A stretch of DNA of 64,000 bases from Delphinus delphis (Eukaryota; Chordata; Mammalia; Artiodactyla; Delphinidae), in NCBI RefSeq assembly GCF_949987515.2, contig NC_082695.1, positions 88,928,104 to 88,992,103 on the forward strand, written 5' to 3'. A model generated the notes under the pieces. It saw only the letters and a program-made list of their open reading frames with translations, ran no database searches and was not told where the DNA came from. This document shows positions 11,384 to 25,654 of this stretch, piece after piece. A program made the position numbers and the translations under genes. Numbering within the stretch: position 1 is the stretch's first letter; the number at the start of each line of letters is the position of its first letter.

Positions 11384-14300
11384 ATAAAGTCTTTCCTAGT
11401 GTCTCTACCCAGAAAACTTCATGCCCTGAGAAAAGACTGATGGATATACCTGTAAGTTACGTTTTAACTTCGAACACGTTAAGTGTTTTTCAGAACCAGT
11501 TATCCTACTTATAGTGTGTATTTCCCACTTCCTTCAAAGCTGAAAAAATGCCCCCAAACCCCAGAGAAAAAACCCAGCACCTGCTCTGGGATCTCAGCGC
11601 CCACGCGGGCCTCGCCTGAGAGCGGGCACAGCAGGTAACCCGGGCTGGGGAGCAGGGTAAGGGGCGGTGGTTGTGTGACGGGGGTGAGGGGTCGGCAGGG
11701 AGAACGGGAAGGAGTGAAGCACACTCGGCCTTACAGCTGCCGCCTGCCTGCTTTCGGAGGGCTGCTTCTGCAGCTTGCTGTGGGATGGAGGCCCCAGGAC
11801 AGCTCCACGGGGGAGGAAAGCGCTCTTGGGAGGCCGTGGCCGCGAGGGCTGACAGGTGTCAGGCATGGCCCACAGACAATGCTGATGTGAGTAGCCCGTG
11901 ACCGAGCCCTACGAGGTAGGAAGCACTCGTCAATCGCCGTCTGATGGGGCAGAACGTCCTGCCACAGATGGGAAGTGGCTCGTCTTTGTGTGTTCAGTCT
12001 TACCAGACACTGCTGTGATTTGCTCTTAAAAATCATGCCAGCACCCACAACTGGGTGCCAAGTAAAGTTAGGCAAACCTGAACAAGGCGCGGGTGTGTCA
12101 CGTGTGACACTTGTGACAGTTTCGTAAACTACCACCACGGGGGGGAACTGGGCAAAGTACACTGGGATCTCTGTATTATTTCTGAAAACTGCAACCATCT
12201 CAATAAAAACCTCAGTAAAAACCCCATGCCAGCAGGGGGAGGGTCCCGCATGCCCAGCCCCCACTCCGGCTGAGGCTCTGCAAACTCAGTGTCTTCGGGA
12301 GAGTCGGGTGCTGCCGTGAGGGACCCGGGGCCCCCACTGCAAGGCCCCAGCACCGCACTCCTGGCTGCATTCACGGCAGGAAAACTTCTCCCAAACCTTC
12401 TGCTCTCTCTGCAATGCAAAGATGAGCAGAGACGCCCAGAGCCCACAGGGATCTTCCTGGAGAATTCCTAACGTGTCCTGCTGGCCAGCTCCCAGCTCCC
12501 CCCACCCCGCACCCGGGCCAACACACACACACACAGGCTCCCGCCAGACTCCCGGGTCATCTCTGCTCTAGGGCTGCCCTGCTCACTGGAGCGGGGTGGA
12601 GGCCCTCAGAGTGTGACGGAGCGTCACCTTCAGCACAACCCGCTTATCCAGCCCTTGTGGGAAACCAGTCTTTATGTACATAACACAGGGCAGCAAGCAA
12701 ACGTCAACAAATCTGGGTGAGTGGAGACCCAGCCCCGGGAGGGGTACATGGGAGGGGCTGGGGCTGACTGCCCTGCGTTGCTTCGAGAGGACGCGGATCT
12801 AAGGCAGAAGGGGTGAGGATCAGCGTTTGGGGGCATCCAGCATGGTTTCCTTGAATGTCTCTGCCCGAGCCAAGCCTGCAAATGCTGAGAATCAGGCGTC
12901 CTCTCTCCCCTTCCTCGGCCCCAGTCCCTTCCTGCCACCTACGGGACCATGTCTCCTCGGGAAGGAGCGGGGGAGGACGCACCCAACCTGGGCAGACAGC
13001 TAATAAAGAACACGCCGAGTCAAGCGGAGACACAGCCAAACTCCCGAATCCTTACATTTTTGCAGAAGCCACGAGGCGGGGCTGATCACAAAGCACCAAT
13101 CGGAACCCGGCGTCCCCGCCTCAAGCCCACGTGGGGGGACGTCTCGCCAAACCTCCCGGCCTCGAGCCGTGGCCCGGCCCCCGCGGGAGGGGCCGGTAGG
13201 AGGACTGCAGTCATGGTTTTAACTAGAGGGGAACATTTTCACTCGGAAATCCCGGGAACTGAAGTCACTCAGGTGTGTCTCGGTGAAGCAGCCTCAGACG
13301 CACGTCGAGGCCGGGGCCGGACGACGTCGCCCCTCTGCAAGCAGGCTCGCGTGCCCCCAACTGCAGCAGCACGCCCCCCGGCTCCCTGGCCGTCGCAGGG
13401 GAGTACCGCAGGCCACGGGCCTCAACGTCACTGCCAAAGGGCTGACAGGGGTGGGAGCCCCCAGTGAATGCCCCGCTCCCCCATCCCCAGCTCCCCAGGC
13501 AGGTCTCGTCTGAGGTCTCCTGCCTCTGCGCCTGAGGCACTGCACCAACCATGGCACCCTGGGAGCCACTCCGGCCCCAAGGCCGCGTTTTCTCATTGGG
13601 TACGTGAGCACGGCGACAAACACCAATGCCGTGGGCTACCTGAGTGTTCGGAATACCTGGCGCCCGACACTGTCTCATCAGAGCAAATGGCCTGGGTTAC
13701 GCAAATTTCAGAACGAGCCTCCACGGCCTGCGTGCTGGCTCGGAACACAGCTGACACAGATGCTCCTGTGGTCTGAGGGCCAAGGAAGCTGCCCCGAGGC
13801 TCCGAGAGACAAGGAGAAGGCAGGCTGCGGGGGGCCTCTGCGAAGGCGTGACAAGGTGGCGGCAGCAGTAGGCGTGTGCCTGGCTGGCAGAGCTGCGGAC
13901 AGAGGCAGAGGTAACAAAGTCCAGCGCCCTCCCGAGAGATGCAGAAAGGAGACTGAGGTGCCCCGTGCGTAAGTGACCGGAAGGCCTGGTCTGGCAGCCC
14001 CGGATTCAGGGCTTGGAGCTCACTTTGCCTGAAGGTACGGTCCTGGCAGCCCTACCGGCCTGAGCTCCTGCTGGGGGAGTTCGCAGCAGGGCCCGTGGTG
14101 CAGCGCTCGGCTCTCACCCTGGGGGGCTGGGACGCTCGGCCCACACGGGCTCCCCGGCAGCCCTGCGAGGGGGAGGGACCCCTGCCCATGTCTGTGCCCA
14201 CGTCTTTGGAAACATGGGCTCCAGGCTCTCCTCGGACCAGTCCCCGAGTGGGGACCAGAGCTCACTTCCCTCCAAGCTCCCTGGTCACGTTCACCTGCAG

Positions 14301-17300
14301 CTCAGCTGGGAGCCGCCCGTAGCCGGGCAGGCAGCTGCCCCCAGAAGTTTCCAGCAGGACCGTCTCACGTTAAGCTTGCTTGTCTCTGTCACACCACAGT
14401 GATGGGGTGCCCAGTGTGATGGGGCCGCTCCATCTCTGTAGGAAGCAGGCCTGGCCCAGCTCCTAGCACTTCAGTACACACTCCACACGCCCCAGACCCC
14501 AGGGCCAGCCTTTCCTGGGGAGGCCAGACCCTCAGCCTGAGAGCACAGCGCCTTCCTCATGACCGCAGCACAGAAAGTGACACTCAACGCAGGGAACGGC
14601 CACGAGGGTCCCGACCCCCAGGGGACGTGTGGCGACGGTGGAGACGCCTGTGGTTGTCATCAGCCGGGTGCTACTGGCGCCGTGCAGGTGAGGGCCAGGA
14701 GCGCCGCCACGTGCCCGCAAAGCACAGACACCCTGCAGCAAAGGGTTATCTGGCCCAAGTGTCAGCAGTGCCGCAGGGGAGAACACCCGCCACGCGCACG
14801 TCTCCAGCAGGTGGGAGGGGCCCCCGCAGAGTCAGGCCGTCTAAGGCGCGTGGCAACACACGAGTGGTCGCGACGTGGAAACGTGGGTCACAGGAGACAG
14901 CCGGCCTGGGCGGGCGGGGGGCAGGTGCAGCCCAGAGGGTCCATCTGTGGTCAGGACGCTGTGAGGACCAGCCGTGGTGCTGACACCGGGGCCTGCAGGG
15001 CAGGCCGAGCATCCCAGGCCAGGCCCAGGGAGGCATCCCCACTGGGGCTCTGCACTGGCCCCTGGTTTCCCGGTGCTGTGGCCTCAGTGCCCCCGACTGG
15101 CATGGCCTGCACACGCCCGAGGTGGACATCAGGCCTGGGGCGCACGTGCGCGTTACACACACTCGGGCACCAGGAACTGGCCGGAACGGGGCCGTAAGCA
15201 CCCGGGGGTCCGCGGGCCTTTGCTCCCGCCCCCTCCCCAGCTTTAGCGGTCTCACCAAAGCTGCGTCCGGAGACCCCTTCTCCTCTGCACACTCCCTGAA
15301 GGGTAGCTCTTGCCGTGTCCGCTCACAGCTCCCTGCCGCCAGGACCCCAAACAGCGAGAGGGCCGGGGGGCCCCCGGGCTGCCGTTAGCGCTGGGAACCG
15401 GGGGCACCGTATCCACGTGATGGAGAAGACTGTGGGCCAGCGGGTGACCCTGCTGGCGGGACCTGAGGCCAAGGGGGCTTGGGGGCAAACCTGGAAGCCG
15501 TCTGCGGTGGACGAGCTGGCACAGACGGGCGACCAGCACGTGGCCGTCCTCTGCCCAGTCCGCTCTCCACCTGGCGGCACACATGGGACACACGGGGGCA
15601 GCGCTCGGGTGCCTGTGAGCCCGGGCCACCCTCTGAGGACCTGCGCCCCAGCTGTGCTGGGTCGTGACTGGGGACACAGGGGCGACCTCCCAGCCCGGTG
15701 CCCCACCCAGTGTCAGAGCTGCTCACCACAGCCTGGGGCCGTGGCAGGCTGAGACAGGGGCGCCTGGCCTTTTGCCTGCCGGGAGTCGCCCCCTTCCTGG
15801 CGGGGGCCTGGTCCGGCACCCTCCTCGTGCGGAATGAACGCGGGAAGCAGGCCCTGGGTCTGCTGAGCGGGCTGGGCCGTGGAGCTGCCCCAGAGATCAG
15901 ACCAGGCCCCGCCCGGCGGAACCCGCATTTAACCAGACCCGGGAGCACACACGCGTGGCCGTGGGAAGCCCGGCGCCTGGCTCCGCCCCCTATGCCCCTC
16001 GTCAGGGGGAACCTGAGGCTGGAAGCGGGCACCCAGAGCACTTACAGCCCTCCTGTGTCTGCAACTTGACAGCTGCCCTGGACCTCGAGCCACTGCGTCC
16101 CTCTCCTGAAACGCCCAGGCCGCCTCTGCTGAGGGCCTCGGAGAAACGGCAGCCCCGCCTTCCCTTCTGTGCCCGACGTCCCCACGAGCAGACGTACGCC
16201 AGGCAAGGGAAGGTGGCCAAAGGACAGGTTCTGTGTCTAATTCTATGTGTTTCTTTTACTGTAAGCAGCAGAAGCTGGCGAGGGTGTGTGTTGAGGTCAA
16301 GGGCAGGCAGTGTGGGTAGAGGCTAGGGTGGCTGTGAGGCTGAGCAAGGGACCTGGGCTCCCTCCCGCTAAGCTGAGCTAGCCATGGCTCCAGCTCGCCC
16401 ATGGGTGGCACCCTGGGGAGTCAGCGGCGGGGGCCTGCCGGTGGCTGGGTGGTCACTGGTCCTCACAGCTTGGCGGACTCCCTGGTCGTGCCCTTGTCCC
16501 TGAAGGTGGTGGCGGCTTTGTGGTGGGTCTGCAGTGGCTCGTCTCCCCCTCTCCCCTCCTTCTACTTGCAGAGTAGTGGCTGTGCAAACTCTGGAACTGC
16601 ACTTAGAAAGCTATTAGCTTTTCTAAACGTCTTTGTCTTCGTTCATGGCTGAGGAATCAATCTTCCACGTTTAGACACCTCAACTCTGAATTTATTTCCA
16701 ACGATATTTGAAAATACACACTAAAAATTACTTCACACTTTAAGGTAATGATTTTGGCCAATGTGTTCTGGGAACAAACGGACGCTGCATAAAGATAGCT
16801 GTCATGGGAAAAAAAGGGTGCTAATCCAACACTTTCTCCAATTCCCTGGAAACCACCTGGGAGGCGCAGCCTGCAGCCGATTCCACATCAGCAGTGCCTC
16901 AGACAAAGCACGTTCTCAGCGCTTACAAAGCTCGTGTTAACTCTTTAAAAACGCACACTTATTGTTTGGGCAGGACAAACTTCCAAGAAGACAGCTGTAC
17001 GCTTTAGCTCTGGGGCAGGGCTACACACTCGGCTGAAGGTGGCACGCGCCCAGAAGCCCAAGGCCCTCCTGCCGCGTGCCCCTGCCGCGTGCGGCTGGAC
17101 CTCCCAGACAGGCTGGCCGGGGGGCAGTTGGCAGGGGTCTGGGGGGGGTCACAGGCGTCCTCCCCTGGAGGTGGCAGGATGCGCTCAAGGGTTGCACCCA
17201 GCCCACCCTCGTGAGCTCCGTCTGAAGGAGCACCTGTGGGGAAACTGAGGAAGGAGCAGGAGCTGAGGACGACAGAGAGACACAGGCTGGGGGACGATGC

Positions 17301-18039
17301 TGTGAAACAGCACGAAGGGCTCGGGGAAAGCCACTCACAGGCAGAGTGGAGAAGCACGCCGCTCTTCCCACGGGTTCTTCTAAAAAACGAAAACAAAGCC
17401 ACCCAGAAGACAAAATCCCCAGCACCATTCTCCTTCCTTTGCAGTCAGACAAGCCTCACCGGCCCCGAGGGCACACGCTGGTCAGAGAGGCAGCGCAGGC
17501 TCCCGAGGTGAGGGCGGCCCCAGCTGAGCCCACTTGCAGGATGCAACGGCAGGGCAGGGCCGTCTCTCCCCTCCAGCTCTGTGCTGGGAGAAACCCCGCA
17601 TTTGTTTCTGCAGACATTCCTAGGCTCGAGCACAGCACGTTCCCAAGACCACAAAGATCTGCATTTAGCCAAGCCAGGCATAATGACCTTTCCATATCAA
17701 ACCCAGCCCGAACGACCTTTCACACAACGTTTAAATAAAAGCGAACGGAAAATACAACAAAATGAATCCTCTAAATGGAGCTGCGGTATAAAGTTTCAAT
17801 GCCCTAACTCAGGAAATCAGCTCAGTTTTCCTAGGCTGAGCTGAGAGCCCGTGGCACACAATGAAACCACAAGTACAGATACACACTGAACTGTAACTGT
17901 GACGACGTGTGTGCCGTGAATGCTGACGCTGATAAAAGTGCTTTAACTCTCGTGTTTATGGGTTTTCTTCTTATAAATATGTTAGTAGTCAAGTAGCTCT
18001 ATTCTCTTTGGTCGTTTTTATGAAGAAGATGAAATTAAG
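11384..18039. other. GC-rich intronic DNA without recognised features
   Basis: This 6.7-kb stretch is GC- and CpG-rich and has long chance open frames on both strands (for example near 14559-15258 and 15385-16041). None shows a protein family I recognise, and competing frames of similar length overlap. A short CA run lies at 12522-12536. No exon is supported. Confidence 0.5.
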
Positions 18040-18295
18040 AACCCACTCCCAGATGCATTTGCCCCTGATACAAAAGGAAACACTAGGTCTTCAGCCTGAT
18101 AAAGGGCATTCATGAAAAAGCCACCACAACCTCACACTCAGGTGACAGGCTGGGTGCTTGTCTCTAACCTCAGGCGCAAGAGTGTCTACTCTTTACTCAA
18201 TGCAGCACCTGGAGGTTCTAGCCGGGCGATTAGGCAAGAAGAAGAAAGAACAGGCATCCATTCAGGTGGGAAAACGTGAAGTACAGCCATCATTA
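18040..18295 (+). mobile_element. Eroded L1 ORF2 remnant
   Basis: Fragments such as ggttctagccgggcgattag, caagaagaagaaagaacagg and catccattcaggtgggaaa match the reverse-transcriptase region of old L1s. Confidence 0.65.
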
Positions 18296-18840
18296 GAAGT
18301 AGGACCGCTGGGTCCCGTGGTAATGCCACGCTAAACCTTTTGAGGAGGCACCGAACTGAACTGAATACATACGTCTACACAGACACTTGCACAGGAATGT
18401 TTACAGCAGCCAAACGGGGGAAACGACCCCAGTGTCCGTCCACTGAGGGATGGATGCACCCATACGTGGAACATTATTCAGCCATAAGGAAGGACCGAAG
18501 TACCGACACAGGACACAGCACGGATGTGTCTCAAGAACACGATGTCAAGTGAAGGAAGCCAGTCACAAAAGACCACGCGTGATGGGACCCGTTTATGCGG
18601 AACGCCCAGGATGGCAAATCTGGGGGGACAGAAAGCAGATCAGGGGTTGTCAGGGGCTGGGAAGAAGCCGTTTTCTGGGTTCAGGGCTCTTTTTGGGGTG
18701 ATGGAAATGTTCTACAATCGCTGTGGTGGCCGCACAATTCTGTGAACATCCTAAAAGCCAGTGAACTGCACACTTTAAATGGGTGAATTACATGATACAG
18801 GAATTACATCTCAGTAAAGTTTTTATTAAAACAAAGAAAT
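18296..18840 (+). mobile_element. Ancient L1 3' end (L1M type)
   Basis: After a ~50-base piece that looks like L1 sequence in the other orientation (gctgggtcccgtggtaat), it reads through gaatgtttacagcagcc, aacattattcagccataag and gggtgatggaaatgttct. It ends near aatgggtgaattacatg and a short A-rich tail. Confidence 0.85.
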
Positions 18841-21185
18841 AAAATTGTTCCTTCCAGCTCTGGGGGAAGAAAAAGAAATACTAGATACAGCCCAGCGCTT
18901 CCTAGTTGTTGCATCCTCAGAATGCCTTTTAAGAAGAAGACATTTGTGAGACATTCTCATCTTCTCCCTACTTTTAATCTACTCTCCTTCCCCCAGTTAG
19001 GCTATAATCAACACTAACGAATTAAAACCTGAACGTTTTTGCCTTTAACTGGTTTTGCATTTTATCGGGTCCACACCTTGCTTGTCCACATTCTCCGCTT
19101 CCAAACAGGCTCACCTGTACCCGTGTCCCAGGACGGGGCCTTGCGAGGGCAGGGCCAGGAGACCGCTGGGGAGGCTCCACACACCACAACTGGACGGCTC
19201 TGCAACGCCCGTGAACATGGCGGCCGTTCATTTCCGCTGAGGCTCTTTTTCCTCCTGACTAACCTGGACTGCTTCCATTTGAGCTACAAACCTGGAGCTT
19301 TGGGTCCTTCTGGCTTCTGTGCAGGGCTCTGAGGAGGCAACGGTAAGGACCGCAGGCTTTGCAGAAGGAAGGAGCAGCAATTTGAGGGGTGGCCCCAAAC
19401 CTCTGCCTTTGTTTGCAGTCCCCGGGAAGAGAGGCGGGTGAAAGGAACCTGCTCCCTACTGCAGCTTCAGGGACGCTTCACGCGGACACAGAGCCTCGCC
19501 ACTCAGAAGCTTGCCGTGATTTGCCAACGTTACTTCATTAACTCTAACACCACCTTTATCAGATGAGCAACTGACAAGTAAAATAATCCTCATTCTGTTG
19601 AAGACAAAAATTAGACTTGACACGGGCCAGACGATGATCGGCAAACAAGTGGCCAGTGCCTCCTTCACTCTGAATTCCCCGCTTCAGTGAAGTCCTGCCC
19701 CGTTGGGCAGCCCCGAGAGCCCAAGCCCACTCCTCGCGCCTTGGAAAGCAGCCTGCACTCGGCCTTGCCCCCCCACAGGGGCAGGTCTGAGCTGGCACCC
19801 CTGCTGCCCACCTCGGCACAGCCCTCTGGGAAGCTGAGAATGAGCAGAGCCGATCAGACAGCGACTGACCTGCCGGCGCGGTGGGAAAACAGGCAAACGC
19901 CAGGGAGACACTCCCGGGGGACCTGGGCCAGGCTTGCTGTCGGGCTACTTCCTCACGTTGCCTGTGCTGGGCGGCCTGGAAGTGCACGGCGGGTCCGGGT
20001 CGAGCTCAGGATCTGACGTGAGACGGTGCGTGTGTCTGAACCAGGGCGTCTCGTCCTCCCAGGTCTTGCTTGGGGCCCAAGGAGACTGTTCTTTCGGGTG
20101 TATTATCGGAAGATCAGGTCGTCACTGAATTGGAAGGTCCCGCCCTCTTCAGGGTCTTTTCCAGCAACTGATCTTGATGAACAAAAGTCTAGTCAATGCT
20201 GCTTCGCTTTGCTGACGTCAGTAATCAGTTCCCTTGAGCACACAGGTGGCAAAGTCTCTACTTACAAATCCATTTTGAATGGCCAGTTATATCCTCAGAA
20301 GGTGATTCAAGGTTCAGTGTGTTAGGAATAAGTGATTTTAAAACTAATTTTAATGAAGGTAAATTAACTTTCACTGTCTTTCCTATCTAGCTACACTTGG
20401 GCCCAAAGGTACCTAAGTGTCACACCACTGGGGTGCAAAATCATTCCAGGCACACAACCAAAGACCTTGGGACACAACAGGACACACACACACGGGCACG
20501 TGCACACGCAGGCACACGCCAACCGCTGGCTGTGATCAAGCGCTAATAAGCATTTCTTCTGTGGCCGCTCGTCTTCCAACTGTTTCAGAAGTTAACGTGT
20601 AAAATGTTATCCTCCATCCCTAAAGTCTGTTTCGTGCCCAGTGGCTTTTCATCTTTTCTGGTCTTCAGAACCAGCTTAAGTAATGGGGGAAGAATCCAAC
20701 AGGAGTCACTCTAATGCCCCTGAAGCCCAATTAGAACGCGTCCCATGGTGGGGTTGCTGGCTGACAGCTCAGGACGCAGGACTGCCCCAGGCTCCAACCT
20801 GGCTTCTGGGAGGAACCGGCAACACACGGGTGCGTTCTGCTCAATGGGCCCTTTCCTAGAGAGCCCTGGGTGTGCAACACCGGCCCTGACCACTCTTAAC
20901 TTGTGCCCCAGAGTGGAGGGAACTGTGTCCCGTGGGCAGGACACGGAAGATGGGCGGTGTGAGAGCCACGTACCCCTCGGGCCGAACGACCAGCTTCTCG
21001 AGGGGGAGGCTCACTGCTGCCCTGCACTCAGGGAGGTGCTGGGCAGCGGCTGGGCTACTGTGGGTCTGAAGGACACCCAGCCCCGCCCCCGATGCTCAAG
21101 GACCGGGACCCCTGGGCCCACACCCCGTCACACACACCCCGTCGTCACTCACACCTCAGCCAGGTGCCATGGGAAAGGGGAGGGT
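18841..21185. other. Intronic DNA, nothing recognised
   Basis: There is no exon. A CA-rich run lies at about 20482-20520. The rest is unique-looking. Confidence 0.4.
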
Positions 21186-21189
21186 GGTA

Positions 21190-21360
21190 ACAGCTAACCC
21201 TCACAAAACGCCCTAAGGGGTCAGGCACAGTTCTGAAGATTTAATCCTCCCAAACTGAGGCTTCACAGATGAGGAAACTGAGGCACAAGAGGGATGAAGT
21301 GATTTGCCCGAGGCCACGTGGCTGGTGGGGTGAGGAACGGGGACTCACTATCATCACTGC
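21190..21360 (+). repeat. MIR SINE remnant
   Basis: The MIR core and flanks are clear: ttctgaagatttaatcctc, then gatgaggaaactgaggcaca and gatttgcccgaggccacgtg. Confidence 0.85.
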
Positions 21361-23066
21361 CATGTCCGAGGAGCACGACCGACCCAGAAGGGAGAGCACG
21401 CTGGTGGTCCTAAGGGAGCCAGACTGAAGAAACTCCAAGTTCTGGGGGCTGATCTCAGACAAGAAGCTTAACGGAAAGACCTCGGCACCAGCAGTGAGAC
21501 GGCTTGGACTCAGTCAGTCCCACTCACTTTGCAGGACTTCTGTCCCTCCCGAGTCTGCAGTGCAGTGTAATTAAGGTCCAGACTCAGTAACCACTGAGAA
21601 GTGGGCCGTGAGCAGGCCCTCCTGGAGACCCACCACGTCTCTGGACATCAGGGGACAGAGCTGGTGTCTCTCCCAAGCAGAACACTTTCAGAAACCTAGC
21701 ATCGAGGGGCACTGATGCCAGCCGTTCTGAGGCTCCACCCTCAAGTCCACCCTCACCTCCAAGCGGGGCCGCTGTGCTGACCCGTGGCCCAGACACCATC
21801 AGCAGTAACGGCCTGGCCTCACCAGCCCCAGGGCGGCGCGCTGGCGGCTAAGCCCGGCTCGGGCCCCCGGCGGGTAGTCCTTCCCGGTCCCTCTGCCTCG
21901 CGGAGGTCGGCCCGAGGAAGAGCTCTCCCCGTTCCCCGCCCTCTCATACTTAACCTTTGTTATGACGTAGGAGAAAGGAGATCAGATAAAAAGCAAGGAA
22001 ATATGAACCCCCAAGTTCCAAGGAAAACACTGGGCCTCTCACAGCCTGTCTCAGGAGCAGGGCTGGATCGCCGGGGGCAGAACTGGGTCAGGCATTTCCG
22101 AAAAGCCAGCTCTCCGACGCCCATCAGAGTCGGTGGCTCTGCCCCCAGCTCACAGCGGGTTCCTGAACACAAGGTGATTTCAGGTGCTGAGCAGAGGGTG
22201 TGGGAAGAATAGCACGATCGAATCAGAGAGAAGGGGCGCCATTCACTGGCTCCCCTTCCTCCGAGCGGCCACTTAAAAGCCCCACGGGGTCGCCGTCCCC
22301 TCCAGGAGGAGCGGGGCCATCCACGTGTCCACCCTCCCCCGCTGGCTCCACAGCCGGGGGCTGTGATTCGGCCTGTATTTACGGGATGCTACAGCGGTTA
22401 CCAGAGGGGACAACTGTAATTGAAACAGCCGAAAATAACTGCTGGCAGGAAAGCCTGTACTTAGAGCAGACCTCCTCCAGCAGTTCCCATGGCCAGCCCT
22501 CCACGCTGCAGGCCAGGCCAGCACAGCACAGGGCGTCACGGAAGCTCCACGGGAGCCTGGAGGAGGGTCACAGGTCCCCACCCCTGCCCTCAGCGGCCAG
22601 GTCTCTGTGCCACCCGGCACTACAAGCCTCACAGCACCCCGTCAGCTGAGTCCCACCCACGGCAGCTGCCCCTCCGCAGCAGAGGCCGCTGGGCAGTGGC
22701 GACGACGGGGAGAGGTCTCTGTTCCGCGAGCCCACAGCCAAGGCCGCCGGCTCCAGCTGCCTCTCTCACCAACAGCTCCTGAGCGTGAATCCCAGGGGGC
22801 AGTTCCCGGGACCCTACGACAGAGCACCCAGGGGCCAGCCCTGCCCTGGGTCCTCCGCCTGCTTCACCCCGAAGACGCTGCGAGAGACACAGCCTCACGG
22901 GCCCTCAGTCCACGAATCCAGAGACGGGGCGAAGACCAGTGCAGCTCCGCTAGCGTTAAACACTTGGCTCAAAGAGGCTCGGAGCCGAGCGAGATGCCTG
23001 CTTCAGGAAGATGCTTTAACCGCAGGACTGAGCTACACGCCACGTGACTGGCTTCCACAGCGCCCC
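21361..23066. other. GC-rich intronic DNA, nothing recognised
   Basis: Several open frames overlap on both strands without family similarity. No splice-bounded exon stands out. Confidence 0.4.
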
Positions 23067-23067
23067 T

Positions 23068-23210
23068 CGTTAAGGGGTACAGTTCATCGGGTTTGGCGCA
23101 CTCGGCTGGGCAACCATCGCCACTGCCTAATTCCAGAACACTTGCATCACCCCGAAAGGAAGCCCCAGACACGTCAGCAGTCACTCCCCACCCCGTACTC
23201 AAGGTTGTGA
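23068..23210 (-). mobile_element. L1 3' UTR fragment, antisense
   Basis: The text ggggtacagttcatcgggtt, gggcaaccatcgccactgcc and cagaacacttgcatcacccc is the inverted 3' UTR block also seen at 6422, 34690 and 47393. Confidence 0.75.
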
Positions 23211-25654
23211 CTTTTGCTAGTTTATCAATCACTCCAGGTCTATTTATGCAACTACAAGCAAATATGAACAAAGATTCGTACTCCCTCATTTTGTTTCAGG
23301 GGGTAACGAATTATACACACAATTTTGCACCTAGGTTTTCCACTTAATACATCTTGAAGACCCTGGATTTTAAGAGCTGAACAAGTCGTCTTCCTGCTGT
23401 TTCTACAGAGCTGCCCAGTCCACCGGCGACAGTCTGGGTCAGGGGAGGGTCCTGACCGGCAGGATTGTCCAAGATGGGCAAACCACGGCGACCAGGAACC
23501 ACAGTGCGTGTCTTTCTCCCGTCCAGAGGAATCTGTGGTCCGTCCGGGGGCCACTTCCTGATGCCCCCCCACCTCAGGCCAGTGGAAACTGCAGCCTGCG
23601 GGCTGGGCTTGTGCCAGTGCCTCGGTCCTCTGCTGACCGCTCGGAAGCTCTGCGGCCTCCTCCTTCACTCCCCACTTCAGCCACGGGAGGAAACCAGAGA
23701 CACCTGGACAGCCGTGTGGACCTCTCTGGGACTCAGGTTCGTCCTCTGTAAAAGGGACAGGTCACCCCACTCGGGGAGACCATGGACTTGAGGACGCCTG
23801 CCTCGACCATGAGCGCTCCGCAGCCCTCGGAGTCTTCACTGGTGCCAGCGGCCCACGCGCCACACCGCCATCTTGACGCAGAAAACAGGGCTCGTTAAGT
23901 TCCCGCTGTAACAACAGACCCTGACGCCGTACTCCCAAGCCCCTGTGAAACACACACAGCTTCTGCAGCTCCCTTCGCTCACTGTCCTGGGAACGCCTGC
24001 CCGTTACGAGGGGGCCGGCAGAGCAACGCAGGCGGCACACAGCACAAGAGGACCAACTGGGTCGGGGGTGCCAGGTGGAGGAGGGTTTAAAAGGCACACA
24101 GGGTAAGAAGGACGCATTTTCATTTCAGAAGCACCTCGCCATAGTTGCGGTCAGCAGGAATTCCCCGGGAACTCGAGGAGGGTCCACAGCTAAAGGGTCT
24201 GGAAACCTCCTTGTGTGAAGCCCTGGAGCCTGCAGCACGAAGTACACGGTCTTCCTCGCCTGTCCGTGAGCGCCTGCACCAGAGAGCTTGTCAAGCTTTG
24301 GCAATTGCTCTGATCGACTCTGAGAGCGCAGGAGGCCCGCCAGGGTTCACTAGCTAAGTGTGCCCCCACGCTCGACAGTGAGGGCCGCCAGAAAGAGCTG
24401 CTGGAGGGAGGGTTGAGGAGGGTCAGGTCCTCGGGCGGACACACCCCAAATCTACACGTGGGCCGGTCTCAGGCTCTGCCCGCTGATGAGCCTGAGCGTC
24501 AGAACCGTGCTTCCAGCGTCAACCGCACGAAGAACTTCCATCCGCTAAATGATGCTCAAAAAGATTGGGATGGTTCCAAGGTCAAAGGCGACATCAGGAG
24601 ACGAGGCGCCCTCTGCCTGGCGCCTGCTCCCAAAGGCCAGCACACTTTTTCGTGGTGTCTGAAGCTGGCAGGAGATGGGCAGGGGCCACGTGGGGCAGAT
24701 CTGTGTTGGAGCGCCCCTCCCCCCGAGGGGCCTCAACCAAACGTCCACCCCACCCGAAGCCCACCCGAGAGCGAGCCAAGGCCAGGGCTGGGAGCACACC
24801 CAAGGCTGCGGACAGTGGCTCTTGGGGCTGGGAGTGAGGACGTGCTCGCACACCGCCCGGCGTCCACCACCGCCAGGACAGGCTGGGCTGCAGGGAGGGC
24901 CAGGAAGACGCGACCAGCACACCGGCCTGGGCAAGGAGGGCCGCCAGCCTCAGCCTCCCCATTCTCCTGCTATTCTGTCCGCCAGAAGAGAGTCCCAGGC
25001 CTGTTAGCCACAGGAGGAGCCACGGGGGCCCGGCCACCTCCAGGCTCCCCTCACCGGAGTCTGGGAGGCGCGGGGAGAAAGGTCTGCAGGCAGGCAGATT
25101 TGCCACACTGCCGCAGCCGCCCTGGCAGAGGGCATCCCGCCCCCAACACACAGACACCCGTCACGCTGCCTGCTGCACTTCCCCGCTCAGAGGGGTCCCA
25201 AGCAGGAGGAGGACAGGTGAGGCTGGCTGACCCTTCCGAGTCACTGCCGATGCCCTGACGTGTCCAGAGGAGCTGGATTAATTTAACCTGAGACTCTCCA
25301 CGTGCGACCTGAAGTCCAAGAAGCCCGGCCCTCACTGCCAGCCTCCGGTCCAGGCGTGGTCAGCACACGGGAACCAGAGGGATGAGGGTGGGCCGCAGAC
25401 ACAGCCCCCAGGGAAGGCCTGGGGTCTCTGCAGGGACACGATGACGCCACTAGTAAGTGACAATTATTTCCTAAGCGATTTGCTCTTTGCAAAAGTATAA
25501 TCCCTCACCCTTTGATCTGAAATTCTAAGAAGACCACAGACACTGTCAGTTATCAATGTGCCCTATGGGCGTTTTATAGGAATTCATACTTACACGGACG
25601 GAGGTTACTTCTTGGCGTCTGACTTTAACTCACCAAAACACATAATGTTTTAGT
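23211..25654. other. GC-rich intronic DNA, nothing recognised
   Basis: A long + frame at 24413-25258 is proline/glycine/arginine-rich, has no recognisable domain and is overlapped by long minus frames. I treat it as a base-composition effect. Confidence 0.45.

Noticed and set aside
14559..16041. Cluster of long open frames (up to about 218 codons) on both strands as possible genes
   Set aside because: High GC depletes stop codons. The frames overlap on both strands, are Pro/Arg/Gly-rich, show no domain I know, and lack splice or start context that decides between them.
24413..25258. 281-codon + strand open frame
   Set aside because: It is the longest frame around, but low-complexity in composition, overlapped by minus frames of up to 187 codons, and without any recognisable motif. 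Best explained by base composition.
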